Positions 34,207 to 42,435 of a DNA stretch of 64,000 nucleotides are shown here, in pieces. Source of the stretch: Thaumasiovibrio occultus (lineage in GTDB: Bacteria; Pseudomonadota; Gammaproteobacteria; Enterobacterales; Vibrionaceae); assembly GCA_019703815.1 (NCBI GenBank), contig AP023053.1, forward strand, positions 358,995 through 422,994, given 5' to 3'. The translations under genes were made by a program, and so were the position numbers. Under the pieces are notes generated by a model. The model saw only the letters and a list, made by a program, of their open reading frames with translations, had not been told where the DNA came from and made no database searches. The stretch's first letter is position 1; every line of letters begins with the position of its first letter.

Positions 34207-35849
34207 TTAAATTGCGCGCTGCGCAAACGGTTAAGCGCGGCCATTACATCAATGGCGCGTGGTTTCGCAAAGTCGCCGTATGGCGGTAGAGTGCTGTACC
34301 ATTCGCCCATAAGTTGTTGCGCGATTTGTTTGGTTGGTTGTGCGAGCCATCCTGGTTGGCTCGCGAGTGCAAACCAAATCCAACCGGCGGTATGTAACTG
34401 GCTCGCGCTGCTTAGTTGCGATAGTGCGCCAAGATCAATCCACTCTTTACCAAAGCGCAGTGACGCAAGATCTTTGGCTTGAATGCGGAATTTACCTTGC
34501 TGCAATAGCTGATTCAGTCCACCCACATTGAGTTTGCGTGCACGCGGGCGTGACAGGCTGTCAGTGGCTTCTTTTAGACGTTGAGTCGGGTGAGCGGCCA
34601 CCACGGCTTTGGCTTTTTCAGTCACATCAACCGGTTGGTAATCGTGCATTTGGATCACGGTATCGGCCATGTCGAGATAATCGCCCGAGCCACCCATGAC
34701 CAGCAGGACTGAGACATCACACTCATCACGCAACTGAGCGATGCGATCAACCAATGGGGTGATTGGCTCTTGCTCGGAAGCAACTAATGCCTGCATACGC
34801 TCATCGCGGATCATAAAGTTCGTTGCCGACGAGTCTTCATCGATCAGCAGTGTTGACGCGCCAGCTTCGAGTGATTCTTGCAACCACGCGGCTTGGCTGG
34901 TGGAGCCTGAGGCATTTTGGGTTGAAAACGCGGTCGTTGAGCGGTCACCCGGCAAATGGTTGATGTAAGGGGAAAGATCGAGATTGTGAACACAACGACC
35001 GTCTTCTGCACGAATTTTAACCGCAGATTCAGAGGTCACAACCCATTGGCGGCCGTCGGTAAGTACGTGATCGTAAATACCCGTTTCGATGGCATTGAGT
35101 AGCGTAGATTTACCGTGGAAACCGCCACCAACAATCAGCGTCACGCCTTTCGGGATGCCCATACCGGAGATCTCACCAGCATGAGGCGTGTTCAGCGTGA
35201 CACGCAGCGATTCAGGTGTGGCAAACGGGATCGCATTTTCTAATGGTTGCTGGCTATTACCCGCCAAACGCGGCAATACACTGTTATCAGCAACAAATGC
35301 GATCAGGTTGTGCTCGTCGAGTTGCGCGCGCAGGGCAACTTGGTTTTCAACATGTTCACAGTGCTGTTTTAGCGCCTCGATGTCGAGCTCACGGGCAATG
35401 GTAGTTCTGCGTACGAAAGTGGCAAGGGTTTCTGTGAGCAGTTGAAACGCTTTTTTCGCCAAAATCGAGCGGCCATCGGCAGGCAGGACCGCGCGAAAAC
35501 GCAGCTCGATACCCGCATCGGTAAACAGCACGGAGGTGCGGTCCAAAATGGTTTGGCCCGGCTTATCAATCGACAGCGCATTTTCTTGCTGAGTGTAACC
35601 AGCAAAAACACGGGTGAGATAGTCACGCGCAGCGCGTTGGTAATCGGCAGACTGCTCTTTCAGCCATGCGAGATCGGTAAGCGACCATGCGCGAAATACC
35701 CGAAGACGAGAAGCGGAAGCGAACGGATCGCTTTGTACCGTGTCGATAAACAGCGTCATGTCTGGCAGTTCATACTTGCCTTTAATGGAGTAGTAGCTGC
35801 GGTAGTTCTGACGGTCAATCTTACGTAGTTTGTGATCCAAAATATCCAT
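34203..35849 (-). CDS. ABC-class P-loop ATPase of unknown role
   Basis: 548-residue soluble protein of the 'predicted ATPase of the ABC class' family. A long N-terminal domain is followed by Walker A VGGGFHGKSTLLNAIE (about residue 245) and a Walker-B-like acidic segment STLLIDEDSSATNFMIRD. The C-terminal region includes ALNRLR. No membrane segments or transporter partner are visible, so it is not a transport ATPase. Coupled to the downstream GNAT gene. Function unknown in any organism as far as I know. Confidence 0.88.
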   Translation of the reverse strand: MDILDHKLRKIDRQNYRSYYSIKGKYELPDMTLFIDTVQSDPFASASRLRVFRAWSLTDLAWLKEQSADYQRAARDYLTRVFAGYTQQENALSIDKPGQTILDRTSVLFTDAGIELRFRAVLPADGRSILAKKAFQLLTETLATFVRRTTIARELDIEALKQHCEHVENQVALRAQLDEHNLIAFVADNSVLPRLAGNSQQPLENAIPFATPESLRVTLNTPHAGEISGMGIPKGVTLIVGGGFHGKSTLLNAIETGIYDHVLTDGRQWVVTSESAVKIRAEDGRCVHNLDLSPYINHLPGDRSTTAFSTQNASGSTSQAAWLQESLEAGASTLLIDEDSSATNFMIRDERMQALVASEQEPITPLVDRIAQLRDECDVSVLLVMGGSGDYLDMADTVIQMHDYQPVDVTEKAKAVVAAHPTQRLKEATDSLSRPRARKLNVGGLNQLLQQGKFRIQAKDLASLRFGKEWIDLGALSQLSSASQLHTAGWIWFALASQPGWLAQPTKQIAQQLMGEWYSTLPPYGDFAKPRAIDVMAALNRLRSAQFK

Positions 35850-35977
35850 GGTAGGTTCTCGATTCGGTACTGATGGCGCGCAGTTTACCTTAATTTAGCG
35901 CAGTTGACAGACACGGTTGCGCCAAGTGCTGTTTTGACGCACAATCGCGCCCATATCTAATGATTGAGGTACTCATT

Positions 35978-36256
35978 ATGGCGCAAACAGCCGCAGCACT
36001 GCATATTTTGGTGAAACATGAAGCACAAGCCAAAGACATTATGATGCAGTTAAAGAAAGGGGCGAAGTTCCAGACGCTAGCCAAGAAATACTCAACTTGT
36101 CCGTCGGGCAAGAAGGGCGGCGATCTCGGTGAGTTCCGTCGTGGTCAAATGGTGCCTGCGTTCGATAAAGTCTGTTTTTCAGGCGAAATCCTGACGCCTC
36201 ATTTAGTCAAAACAAAATTTGGCTGGCATATCGTAAAAATTCTATATCGCACATAG
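35978..36256 (+). CDS. ppiC: parvulin-type peptidyl-prolyl isomerase
   Basis: 92 residues, a single cytoplasmic rotamase domain. Conserved parvulin segments: [42 protein letters not shown] and [11 protein letters not shown]. The ATG at 35978 (MAQTAAAL) follows GAGG by about 9 nt; a frame extension to 35960 is not needed. Same size as E. coli PpiC. Confidence 0.94.
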   Translation: MAQTAAALHILVKHEAQAKDIMMQLKKGAKFQTLAKKYSTCPSGKKGGDLGEFRRGQMVPAFDKVCFSGEILTPHLVKTKFGWHIVKILYRT

Positions 36257-36301
36257 GCCTTTCTGGCCGATCATCGCTCAATGATCTCTATATGCTATCA
36301 A

Positions 36302-36342
36302 CTAAATTTCCTGATCTGAGCCCAATCTTTCAGGAAATTTAG
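36302..36342. other. perfect 13-bp inverted repeat
   Basis: CTAAATTTCCTGA (36302-36314) and its complement (36330-36342) with a 15-nt loop, between convergent ppiC and the 111-aa gene. No T-run follows; it may slow or end transcription on both strands. Confidence 0.6.
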
Positions 36343-36383
36343 CTTTGGTGCAGAGTGACTTTCTTGTCTGTAGCTCGCTTTCT

Positions 36384-36719
36384 CTAATCGTTTTTCTTCT
36401 CGCCGTCGCTATCTTTGCGAGCGCCAGCCGACTGAGGCTTCCAGTTGTTAGATCTTTCCTTTTTTAATAATTCGGCGTAGACCTCGCCAAACTCAGGCAT
36501 GGTTGCAATGGATAAATCCTTTTTCAGGTATTTTCCGATGAAATAATCCGGTGGAATACAAAGGATCCGAGACGCTTCCATTCCGCGTTGGACAAAGCTC
36601 AGAGGAACGCCATATTCGGTAGCTAAGTTGCCCTCAAGTAACCATGTAAAGGCGTCGCTCGCCTCTTCTTCTCTTAGTATTTTGATGCTTGCAGCGTTGT
36701 AGTCGTTTTGAGTGGTCAT
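36384..36719 (-). CDS. hypothetical protein (111 aa)
   Basis: 111-residue soluble protein, no family recognised. A central region (EASRILCIPPDYFIGKYLKK) is followed by a highly charged tail (ARKDSDGEKKND). No signal peptide. It stands alone on the minus strand. Confidence 0.72.
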   Translation of the reverse strand: MTTQNDYNAASIKILREEEASDAFTWLLEGNLATEYGVPLSFVQRGMEASRILCIPPDYFIGKYLKKDLSIATMPEFGEVYAELLKKERSNNWKPQSAGARKDSDGEKKND

Positions 36720-36886
36720 TGGCGTTCTTCAATAAAACGTATTGTTATCGTGGCTATTTTACCCTTGCTCGGTTTTTTATCACAACAGGTGTTAGAGATT
36801 TGAGCTGACGACTTGAGGAGTGGCGTAAATGGAGCATTTCACATTCGCGGCGTTGACGAGGAAGTCAGTTGCTGTACAAAGAACCT

Positions 36887-36911
36887 GAAAAGCCGCACTG
36901 GGTGCGGCTTT
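36887..36911 (-). terminator. rho-independent terminator after nfsB
   Basis: Stem AAAGCCGCAC / GTGCGGCTTT (36888-36897 with 36902-36911), loop of 4, T-run on the minus strand. Confidence 0.9.
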
Positions 36912-36932
36912 GTCATTGAGAGGCGTAAGTAT

Positions 36933-37589
36933 TTACAGCGTGGTGATCACATCATCCATCGCAAGGCGCGCTTTCGGCAGGCCATGGTTATAGTCTTCGC
37001 CGTCTTTGTGATAGCCCATCGCGAGCGCAACTTCACACACGTGACCGTCAAGCTCATCTTTGAATTCTTTGCCAATAAGCTCGGCATCCACGCCTTCCAT
37101 CGGCGTTGAATCAATACCGAGGCGAGCCAGAGTGTGCAGTAGGTTACCCAGTGCAATATACACTTGTGCTTTGGTCCAATGGCCATTAAACCCGGTTTCA
37201 TCGGTGTTGGCTTCAGCAAAGGCGTACGCACCCATGAACATGTCGTACATCTCTGCAGGAAGGTGGCCGGATGTGACTTCCGCATCGACACGCTTGGCAA
37301 ATTTCTCTTTGGTAAACATCGGATCGTACGCTAGCAAAATCGTATGTGAGGCAGCTTTGGCGTGTGGTTGGTTAAATTGATGTTTATTGGCAAAGGTGTT
37401 GTGGAAGCGCGCTTTGGCTTCGTTACTTTCAATGATCACGAATTTCCAAGGCTGTGAATTAATTGAAGATGCCGATAGGCGGATCGCTTGTTTGATGATC
37501 GCCATATCGTCTTGAGAAATACGTTTTTCTGCGTCGTAGCTTTTTGCGGTGTAACGGCGGTTGAGATCGCTAATGATTGGATGAGACAC
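36933..37589 (-). CDS. nfsB: oxygen-insensitive NAD(P)H nitroreductase
   Basis: 218-residue FMN-dependent nitroreductase of the NfsB group. FMN-binding and dimer segments: NRRYTAKSYDAEKRIS, LSASSINSQPWKFVIIES, and the region HWTKAQVYIALGNLLHTLA. Length equals E. coli NfsB. It reduces nitroaromatics and quinones; the natural substrate is uncertain. Own terminator downstream. Confidence 0.92.
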   Translation of the reverse strand: MSHPIISDLNRRYTAKSYDAEKRISQDDMAIIKQAIRLSASSINSQPWKFVIIESNEAKARFHNTFANKHQFNQPHAKAASHTILLAYDPMFTKEKFAKRVDAEVTSGHLPAEMYDMFMGAYAFAEANTDETGFNGHWTKAQVYIALGNLLHTLARLGIDSTPMEGVDAELIGKEFKDELDGHVCEVALAMGYHKDGEDYNHGLPKARLAMDDVITTL

Positions 37590-37713
37590 GGTGATTTCCC
37601 CTTAAAACTGATTTGTTCGGTAAGGCAGCCGTTCGTTTGTTTCCTGCCTTGCTATGGGGGATATCATATCTTTCTTGTTGAAATTGATAATACCGATTTC
37701 ATTGAAATTACTT

Positions 37714-38232
37714 TCAACTTTTTGTTGAAAATAGCCGCTTGATTTTTTGCATCCAATGGGGTCGTGGTTGGTGCTGTTGGCCGATGGCATAAGCCGCCAT
37801 CAGGTTTTTGTGGATGGTTTTGCGTTCCAGCTGAGTAATGTTGGCCAATTTTGTTGCGATATCGCTGGCGTGCTCTTTGGCCAGAGAGCGATGAATGTTG
37901 CTATAGCCTTGCGTAAGCAGCCACAAGTGAGCGAGTACTAACCACTCTTCGGCCAAATCGTTACTAAAGCCTTTGTCGCCGAGATGTTGTTGCAACAGGT
38001 TATTCATCTCTTTCATTTCATTGGCGTGGCGGTCAATCAAGGTTTCACGATCGCGAATGGCTTTGGTGAGAGTGCCGAGCAGAACCTCATGGTGTTTAAG
38101 ATGGGAGAGCTTATTGCAACGGGCGACAAACGCAGGCTCTTCGTGCTCAATCCATTGTGCGACACGTGTCTGTTGTTTCGAGGTTAACGTTAGTGCGGTG
38201 TTGCCGATATCGTTAAGCAGAGGGTGGAGCAT
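37714..38232 (-). CDS. hypothetical helical protein (172 aa)
   Basis: 172-residue, almost wholly helical soluble protein (ARCNKLSHLKHHEVLLGTL, MKEMNNLLQQHLGDKGF, WLVLAHLWLLTQGYSNIHR) with a basic C-terminus. No family recognised. It lies between nfsB and the YlqF-type GTPase on the same strand, separated from the latter by a terminator. Confidence 0.75.
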   Translation of the reverse strand: MLHPLLNDIGNTALTLTSKQQTRVAQWIEHEEPAFVARCNKLSHLKHHEVLLGTLTKAIRDRETLIDRHANEMKEMNNLLQQHLGDKGFSNDLAEEWLVLAHLWLLTQGYSNIHRSLAKEHASDIATKLANITQLERKTIHKNLMAAYAIGQQHQPRPHWMQKIKRLFSTKS

Positions 38233-38267
38233 AGCAAGATCTCGGATGAATTGACAAAGTACGCAAC

Positions 38268-38292
38268 AAAAAGGCAGCGCTTGGCTGCCTTT
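38268..38292 (-). terminator. rho-independent terminator after the YlqF/RbgA GTPase
   Basis: Stem AAAGGCAGC / GCTGCCTTT (38270-38278 with 38284-38292), 5-nt loop, TTTTT on the minus strand. Confidence 0.9.
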
Positions 38293-38306
38293 GCGATGAG
38301 CTGTAA

Positions 38307-39254
38307 TTAGCGTTTGTTTTTCAGATAACGCTTGCGGCGTTCTTCTTTATTACGCGCCTTTTCTTCGGCACGACGCTCGTTGTCGAGTGCGACTTGCACT
38401 AGCTCTTCGGTGATCATTTCAGGGCGCTCTAGGGTGATGTTACCCAAGGTGCCGCTGCGCAGCTCATTGATCAGAATCTCAGACGCTTTGTGCAAATCAA
38501 TATGACCGCCCGCACGCTTACAACCGCGTTTCGCGCCAATCGCTTCTAACAGCTCGATTTCTGTTTCTGGTAGAGGCTCATCCAACTGATAACGCTCAAT
38601 CAAATTCGCCGCATACGCTTGACCCAGATACTCCACGGTGTAGAAGGCAACATCTTGATAATCCATCGCGGTATCTTTAACCGCGCCGGTGGCAGCAAGG
38701 CGGAAACCACTGTGCGGGTTTTCGACTTTCGGCCACAAAATGCCAGGGGTGTCACTTAGCACAATACCGTTTTGGAGGTTGATGCGTTGTTGTTGGCGCG
38801 TAACTGCCGGTTGGTTACCGGTAATTGCCACGCTGCGGCCTGCCAAGATATTGATAATGGTAGATTTCCCCACATTTGGGATCCCCATGATCATGGTGCG
38901 AATATTCTTATCTGCCGCAATACGGTTAGGCGCCAACTTACGGCACAAATCCATAATCTTTTGCACTTCTTGTTGCTGGCTGGTGCTGATGGCGATGGCC
39001 TTCACCCCTTGCTCTTTCTCTAAGTGCTCAATCCACAGTTCAGTAAGCTCTGGATCGGCCAAATCGCGCTTGTTAAGCACTTTTACCACCGGCTTGTCAC
39101 CACGGATGGCAGAAATCAACGGGTTTTCACTGCTAAAAGGGATGCGCGCATCAAGCACTTCAATGATGACATCGATTTTTGGAATGGACTCTTCGATTTC
39201 CTTGCGCGCTTTGTGCATGTGGCCAGGGAACCATTGAATCGTATTGTTAACCAT
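38307..39254 (-). CDS. ylqF: ribosome biogenesis GTPase YlqF/RbgA
   Basis: 315-residue circularly permuted GTPase acting in 50S subunit maturation. Motif order G4-G5-G1-G3 as expected: NKRDLAD (about residue 61), SQQ-type G5, Walker A GIPNVGKSTIIN (about 124) and DTPGILWP (about 168). A helical C-terminal RNA-binding domain ends in a Lys/Arg-rich tail (KARNKEERRKRYLKNKR). Confidence 0.92.
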   Translation of the reverse strand: MVNNTIQWFPGHMHKARKEIEESIPKIDVIIEVLDARIPFSSENPLISAIRGDKPVVKVLNKRDLADPELTELWIEHLEKEQGVKAIAISTSQQQEVQKIMDLCRKLAPNRIAADKNIRTMIMGIPNVGKSTIINILAGRSVAITGNQPAVTRQQQRINLQNGIVLSDTPGILWPKVENPHSGFRLAATGAVKDTAMDYQDVAFYTVEYLGQAYAANLIERYQLDEPLPETEIELLEAIGAKRGCKRAGGHIDLHKASEILINELRSGTLGNITLERPEMITEELVQVALDNERRAEEKARNKEERRKRYLKNKR

Positions 39255-39721
39255 ATTGAGTTCAGCCTTTTGGTAAACGAAATCTGAGCCAGGCGCACAA
39301 GGGCGAAATCGCCGAGCGGTTTTCCGCTGAAATTAGCGGCCTGACGCAGCTAGCCTGCTGGCTAGTGATGAATCGCGAGAGTTTACCATCGATTAGTGCG
39401 ATCTAAAAATTTCAGCCACCGAGTAAAAAACAGGCGTGTTGGTAAAGGGCTGTGCCGATGGTCGTTTGTGAAGTCAATATGCGTGTCGAGTGGAAAAAAT
39501 CAAAGATCCAAACGGGGCGGGTTGTTGGAAAAATCACCGAAAAACATTGTTTTATTGCTTGGTGAGAATATTAGTTATTTTTTATCTTGAGCTTAAAATA
39601 ATTATGTCAATAATTTTGATGTTAAACATGTCAATTCGTCTCACTAATGATACATTAGTCTTTAGGAAGGCGTCCGACCAGTGCCATTCCTAACCTTTGA
39701 GGCTTTATAGAAGTACAATTA
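39255..39721. other. long promoter region of the TonB receptor operon
   Basis: 467 bp without a convincing gene. The left part holds two hairpins, AGCGG-TTTT-CCGCT and CTAGCC-TGCT-GGCTAG (39350-39365). The right part is very A+T-rich with a perfect palindrome ACTAATG-ATA-CATTAGT at 39643-39659, 62 bp before the receptor start, a candidate operator. Confidence 0.6.
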
Positions 39722-41899
39722 ATGCCATTACGTATTGTCAGTTCCCGCGCCGCATTGACTGTGGCCTGCTTAACCAGCGCACCGCTGCTAGCAAGCGAAG
39801 ACTTGCTGGCCCTTATGGATATGCCGCTAGAATCGTTAGCGGAAACCAAAGTGATTTCTGCTACCCGTACCGCGCAAAGCTTGGCTGACACGCCAGCAGC
39901 GGTCTATATCATTACCGCAAAAGAGATTGAGCGCTTTGGCGCGCGCACGGTTGCCGATGCGTTGGTGCTGGCACCCGGTCTGCATGTGGCGAAATACTCG
40001 AACTACGATTGGGAAATCTCTGCGCGTGATACCAACGAGGGTTTGAACAATGCCCTGTTGGTAATGGTTGACGGTCGCAGTGTGGTCAATGCGATGTTCT
40101 CGGGCGTTTATTGGGATCTGCTTCCCGTCAGTATTGATAACGTCGAGCAAATCGAAGTGATGCTGGGCCCAGTGGGTACGCTGTGGGGTGGTAATGCAGT
40201 AAACGGTGTTATTAATATTATCACTAAAGATGCCGAAAATTCGGATGAGGGTAAAGTTTCTACCACCTTCGGTAACTATAGCTATCAAGAGCACCACGCG
40301 CGTGCGGCAGGCCAAGTTGGTGAAAATACTTACGCGAGTGGCTATATCGAGTATGTAGATCACAAACCATGGACAACAGATCCAAGTGATCCGAGAATCG
40401 AGCCGATTCAGCATTTCAATGTGTACACCGAGCGTTTCGGCGCTAGGGTTGATTATCAGAACATGGAACACACCTTGAATTTGCAAGCCGGTGGTATTCG
40501 GTCACGTGAGGACTACTTATGGATTCGATACTACCCCGATATTTTGTTTCCAGGGAGACCGCCTGCTCATCAATTTGAAACAGAAACGACGGCACAAGAA
40601 TTCTTCATCGGTGGCAGCCATATTTATAGTGCCGATAATGGTGACAGCATCGGTACAGATGTATGGCTAACATACAACGATAACGATGGTACGAGTCGCA
40701 ATGCTTCTTTCATTCGTTTGGATTTTGACTCCCATTATAACATTGCGGACTTTTATGGTACGCAGTTGTTATTAGGTGGCAATATGCGTTTGATTGATGA
40801 GCGTTTTCATCGTTACAACGAAGAGGAATACTTAAGCGAGTATTATGTTCGTGTCATCGATGATCCTGACTTTTTCAATCAAAGTTACGGCGTGTATGCG
40901 AACTGGAACATTCCGGTCTCTGATGATGTCGCTGTGATACTTGGCAATCGCTGGCAATATCATAATTTAACTGGCGATGTTGATGCTCAACCGCAAGCTC
41001 GCATAAGCTATCAGTATTCTGAGGAGCACTTCTTTTGGGCTGGTTGGGGACGAGCAATTGTAACCCCTTCTCGTTTGGAGCTTGATTCTGTCTTCAGAGA
41101 AAACGCGTACTGCGAGAAGGGCTCATGTGGAACCACTATAGATCCAGAGATAGATGGCGACTACCTCTACCAGAATTACACTACGTTCGGAAACAAAGAT
41201 CTTGATGTCGAAGAAATAGAAACCTTTGAGTTGGGTTACCGATTCTGGAATGAAAAGCAACTGCAGCTAAGTGTTAACGCATTTTATAGTCGTAAGGACA
41301 ATATTCGCTCAGTATTGGAATTAAAACCGTTGGGTCCATCTAGCCATTTCGGAGACACTGATATTTGGAGCGGTATTGCTCAATATTCCGATCTTATTTG
41401 GTCAGAGACAATGGGGGGAGAACTCTCCGTTAAATGGATGCCTGCGGATGATTTGCAGATTAATGCAAACTATAGCTATAAGCGAGTAGTTGGCCACTGT
41501 GATGGTGATGTAATTTGCGAAAAATATCCGCGAGCCAAAGGCGGTGTAGAAAGCCAGCCAAATCACTTTGCTAATATGCAGGTAATGTGGGATGTCTCGC
41601 CCCAGTTATGGGTGAGTGCAACTATGCAGTATGTTGGTGATTCAGAATTGCCGGACGAGTACTTAGAAAATCCAGATCCAAAGGGAAATGATCCCCGACG
41701 TATTTGGCCGGAGGTATTATCATTTGACACTACCGCGAGCTGGCAACATAGCCCATCCTCCCCTCAGGTAACCCTATCAGTGGAGAATATCGGCGCAGAT
41801 CAGTCTAAAGAGTTTCCAGACATTATGGGGTTCCCAAATGGCCTGCAATATTGGCTAACTGTTGATTGGGATTTTGCGCAAATGAATAAAGGCTATTGA
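39722..41899 (+). CDS. TonB-dependent outer-membrane receptor
   Basis: 725 residues. Signal peptide (about 1-24, ending PLLAS), then a plug domain: ATRTAQSLADTPAAVYIITA, LNNALLVMVDGRSV, EQIEVMLGPVGTLWGGNAVN and GVINIITKDA. A 22-strand barrel follows with typical aromatic strands. The ligand cannot be read from sequence; no siderophore or vitamin genes are adjacent. It is followed at once (TGATG overlap) by a YfiR-like gene and a GGDEF gene, so it probably acts as a signal receptor as much as a transporter. No clear Shine-Dalgarno sequence. Confidence 0.9.
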   Translation: MPLRIVSSRAALTVACLTSAPLLASEDLLALMDMPLESLAETKVISATRTAQSLADTPAAVYIITAKEIERFGARTVADALVLAPGLHVAKYSNYDWEISARDTNEGLNNALLVMVDGRSVVNAMFSGVYWDLLPVSIDNVEQIEVMLGPVGTLWGGNAVNGVINIITKDAENSDEGKVSTTFGNYSYQEHHARAAGQVGENTYASGYIEYVDHKPWTTDPSDPRIEPIQHFNVYTERFGARVDYQNMEHTLNLQAGGIRSREDYLWIRYYPDILFPGRPPAHQFETETTAQEFFIGGSHIYSADNGDSIGTDVWLTYNDNDGTSRNASFIRLDFDSHYNIADFYGTQLLLGGNMRLIDERFHRYNEEEYLSEYYVRVIDDPDFFNQSYGVYANWNIPVSDDVAVILGNRWQYHNLTGDVDAQPQARISYQYSEEHFFWAGWGRAIVTPSRLELDSVFRENAYCEKGSCGTTIDPEIDGDYLYQNYTTFGNKDLDVEEIETFELGYRFWNEKQLQLSVNAFYSRKDNIRSVLELKPLGPSSHFGDTDIWSGIAQYSDLIWSETMGGELSVKWMPADDLQINANYSYKRVVGHCDGDVICEKYPRAKGGVESQPNHFANMQVMWDVSPQLWVSATMQYVGDSELPDEYLENPDPKGNDPRRIWPEVLSFDTTASWQHSPSSPQVTLSVENIGADQSKEFPDIMGFPNGLQYWLTVDWDFAQMNKGY

Positions 41900-42432
41900 T
41901 GAAAGTAAGTCAGTTTTGGCATCGCGCGTTTGCAATGTTGTCTTGCGCGATGCTTGCGATGTGGCCACAAACCGTATTGAGTGGCAACGTTGAAGATGCA
42001 GAAATGAAAGCGGTATATCTATACCGCTTTGCCATGTTTGCTGATTGGTCAGAACTCGGGGTGATCAGCGATACGATCACCTATTGTGCCGACAGCGGTA
42101 GTGCCGTGGCACTGAATTTAAAAACCATTGTCGAAAGCCGCCCCGATACATCGAGCTTCGTGGCTTTGTGGGAAGGCCAAGTGCCTGAACAATGCCATGT
42201 GGTCTATTTAGAACAATCAACGCTAGATCAAATTGCCCAATTAAAATCGCGCTTTCCGCACGCGTTGTTTATTGGCAACGGAGAAAACTTTATTTCCGAT
42301 GGTGGCATGATTGCGTTTGTTAAAGCCAACAACCGTATTCGCCCATTGATTTCAAGAAACAATGTGAGTGAAAGCGGCGTCGCGCTGCGCTCGCAGTTGC
42401 TTGATATCGCTATCTTGGTAGATGAGAGGTAG
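41899..42432 (+). CDS. YfiR-like periplasmic regulator (DUF4154)
   Basis: 177 residues: signal peptide (about 1-29, ending VLSG), then the YfiR/DUF4154 fold: AEMKAVYLYRFAMFADW, TITYCADSGSAVALNLKTI, CHVVYLEQS, GGMIAFVKANNRIRP and LRSQLLDIAILVDER. In Pseudomonas YfiR binds and represses the membrane cyclase YfiN. Start ATG 41899 overlaps the receptor stop. Cyclase follows 3 nt after its stop, so this is the middle gene of a receptor-YfiR-cyclase operon. Confidence 0.9.
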   Translation: MKVSQFWHRAFAMLSCAMLAMWPQTVLSGNVEDAEMKAVYLYRFAMFADWSELGVISDTITYCADSGSAVALNLKTIVESRPDTSSFVALWEGQVPEQCHVVYLEQSTLDQIAQLKSRFPHALFIGNGENFISDGGMIAFVKANNRIRPLISRNNVSESGVALRSQLLDIAILVDER

Positions 42433-42435
42433 TGA

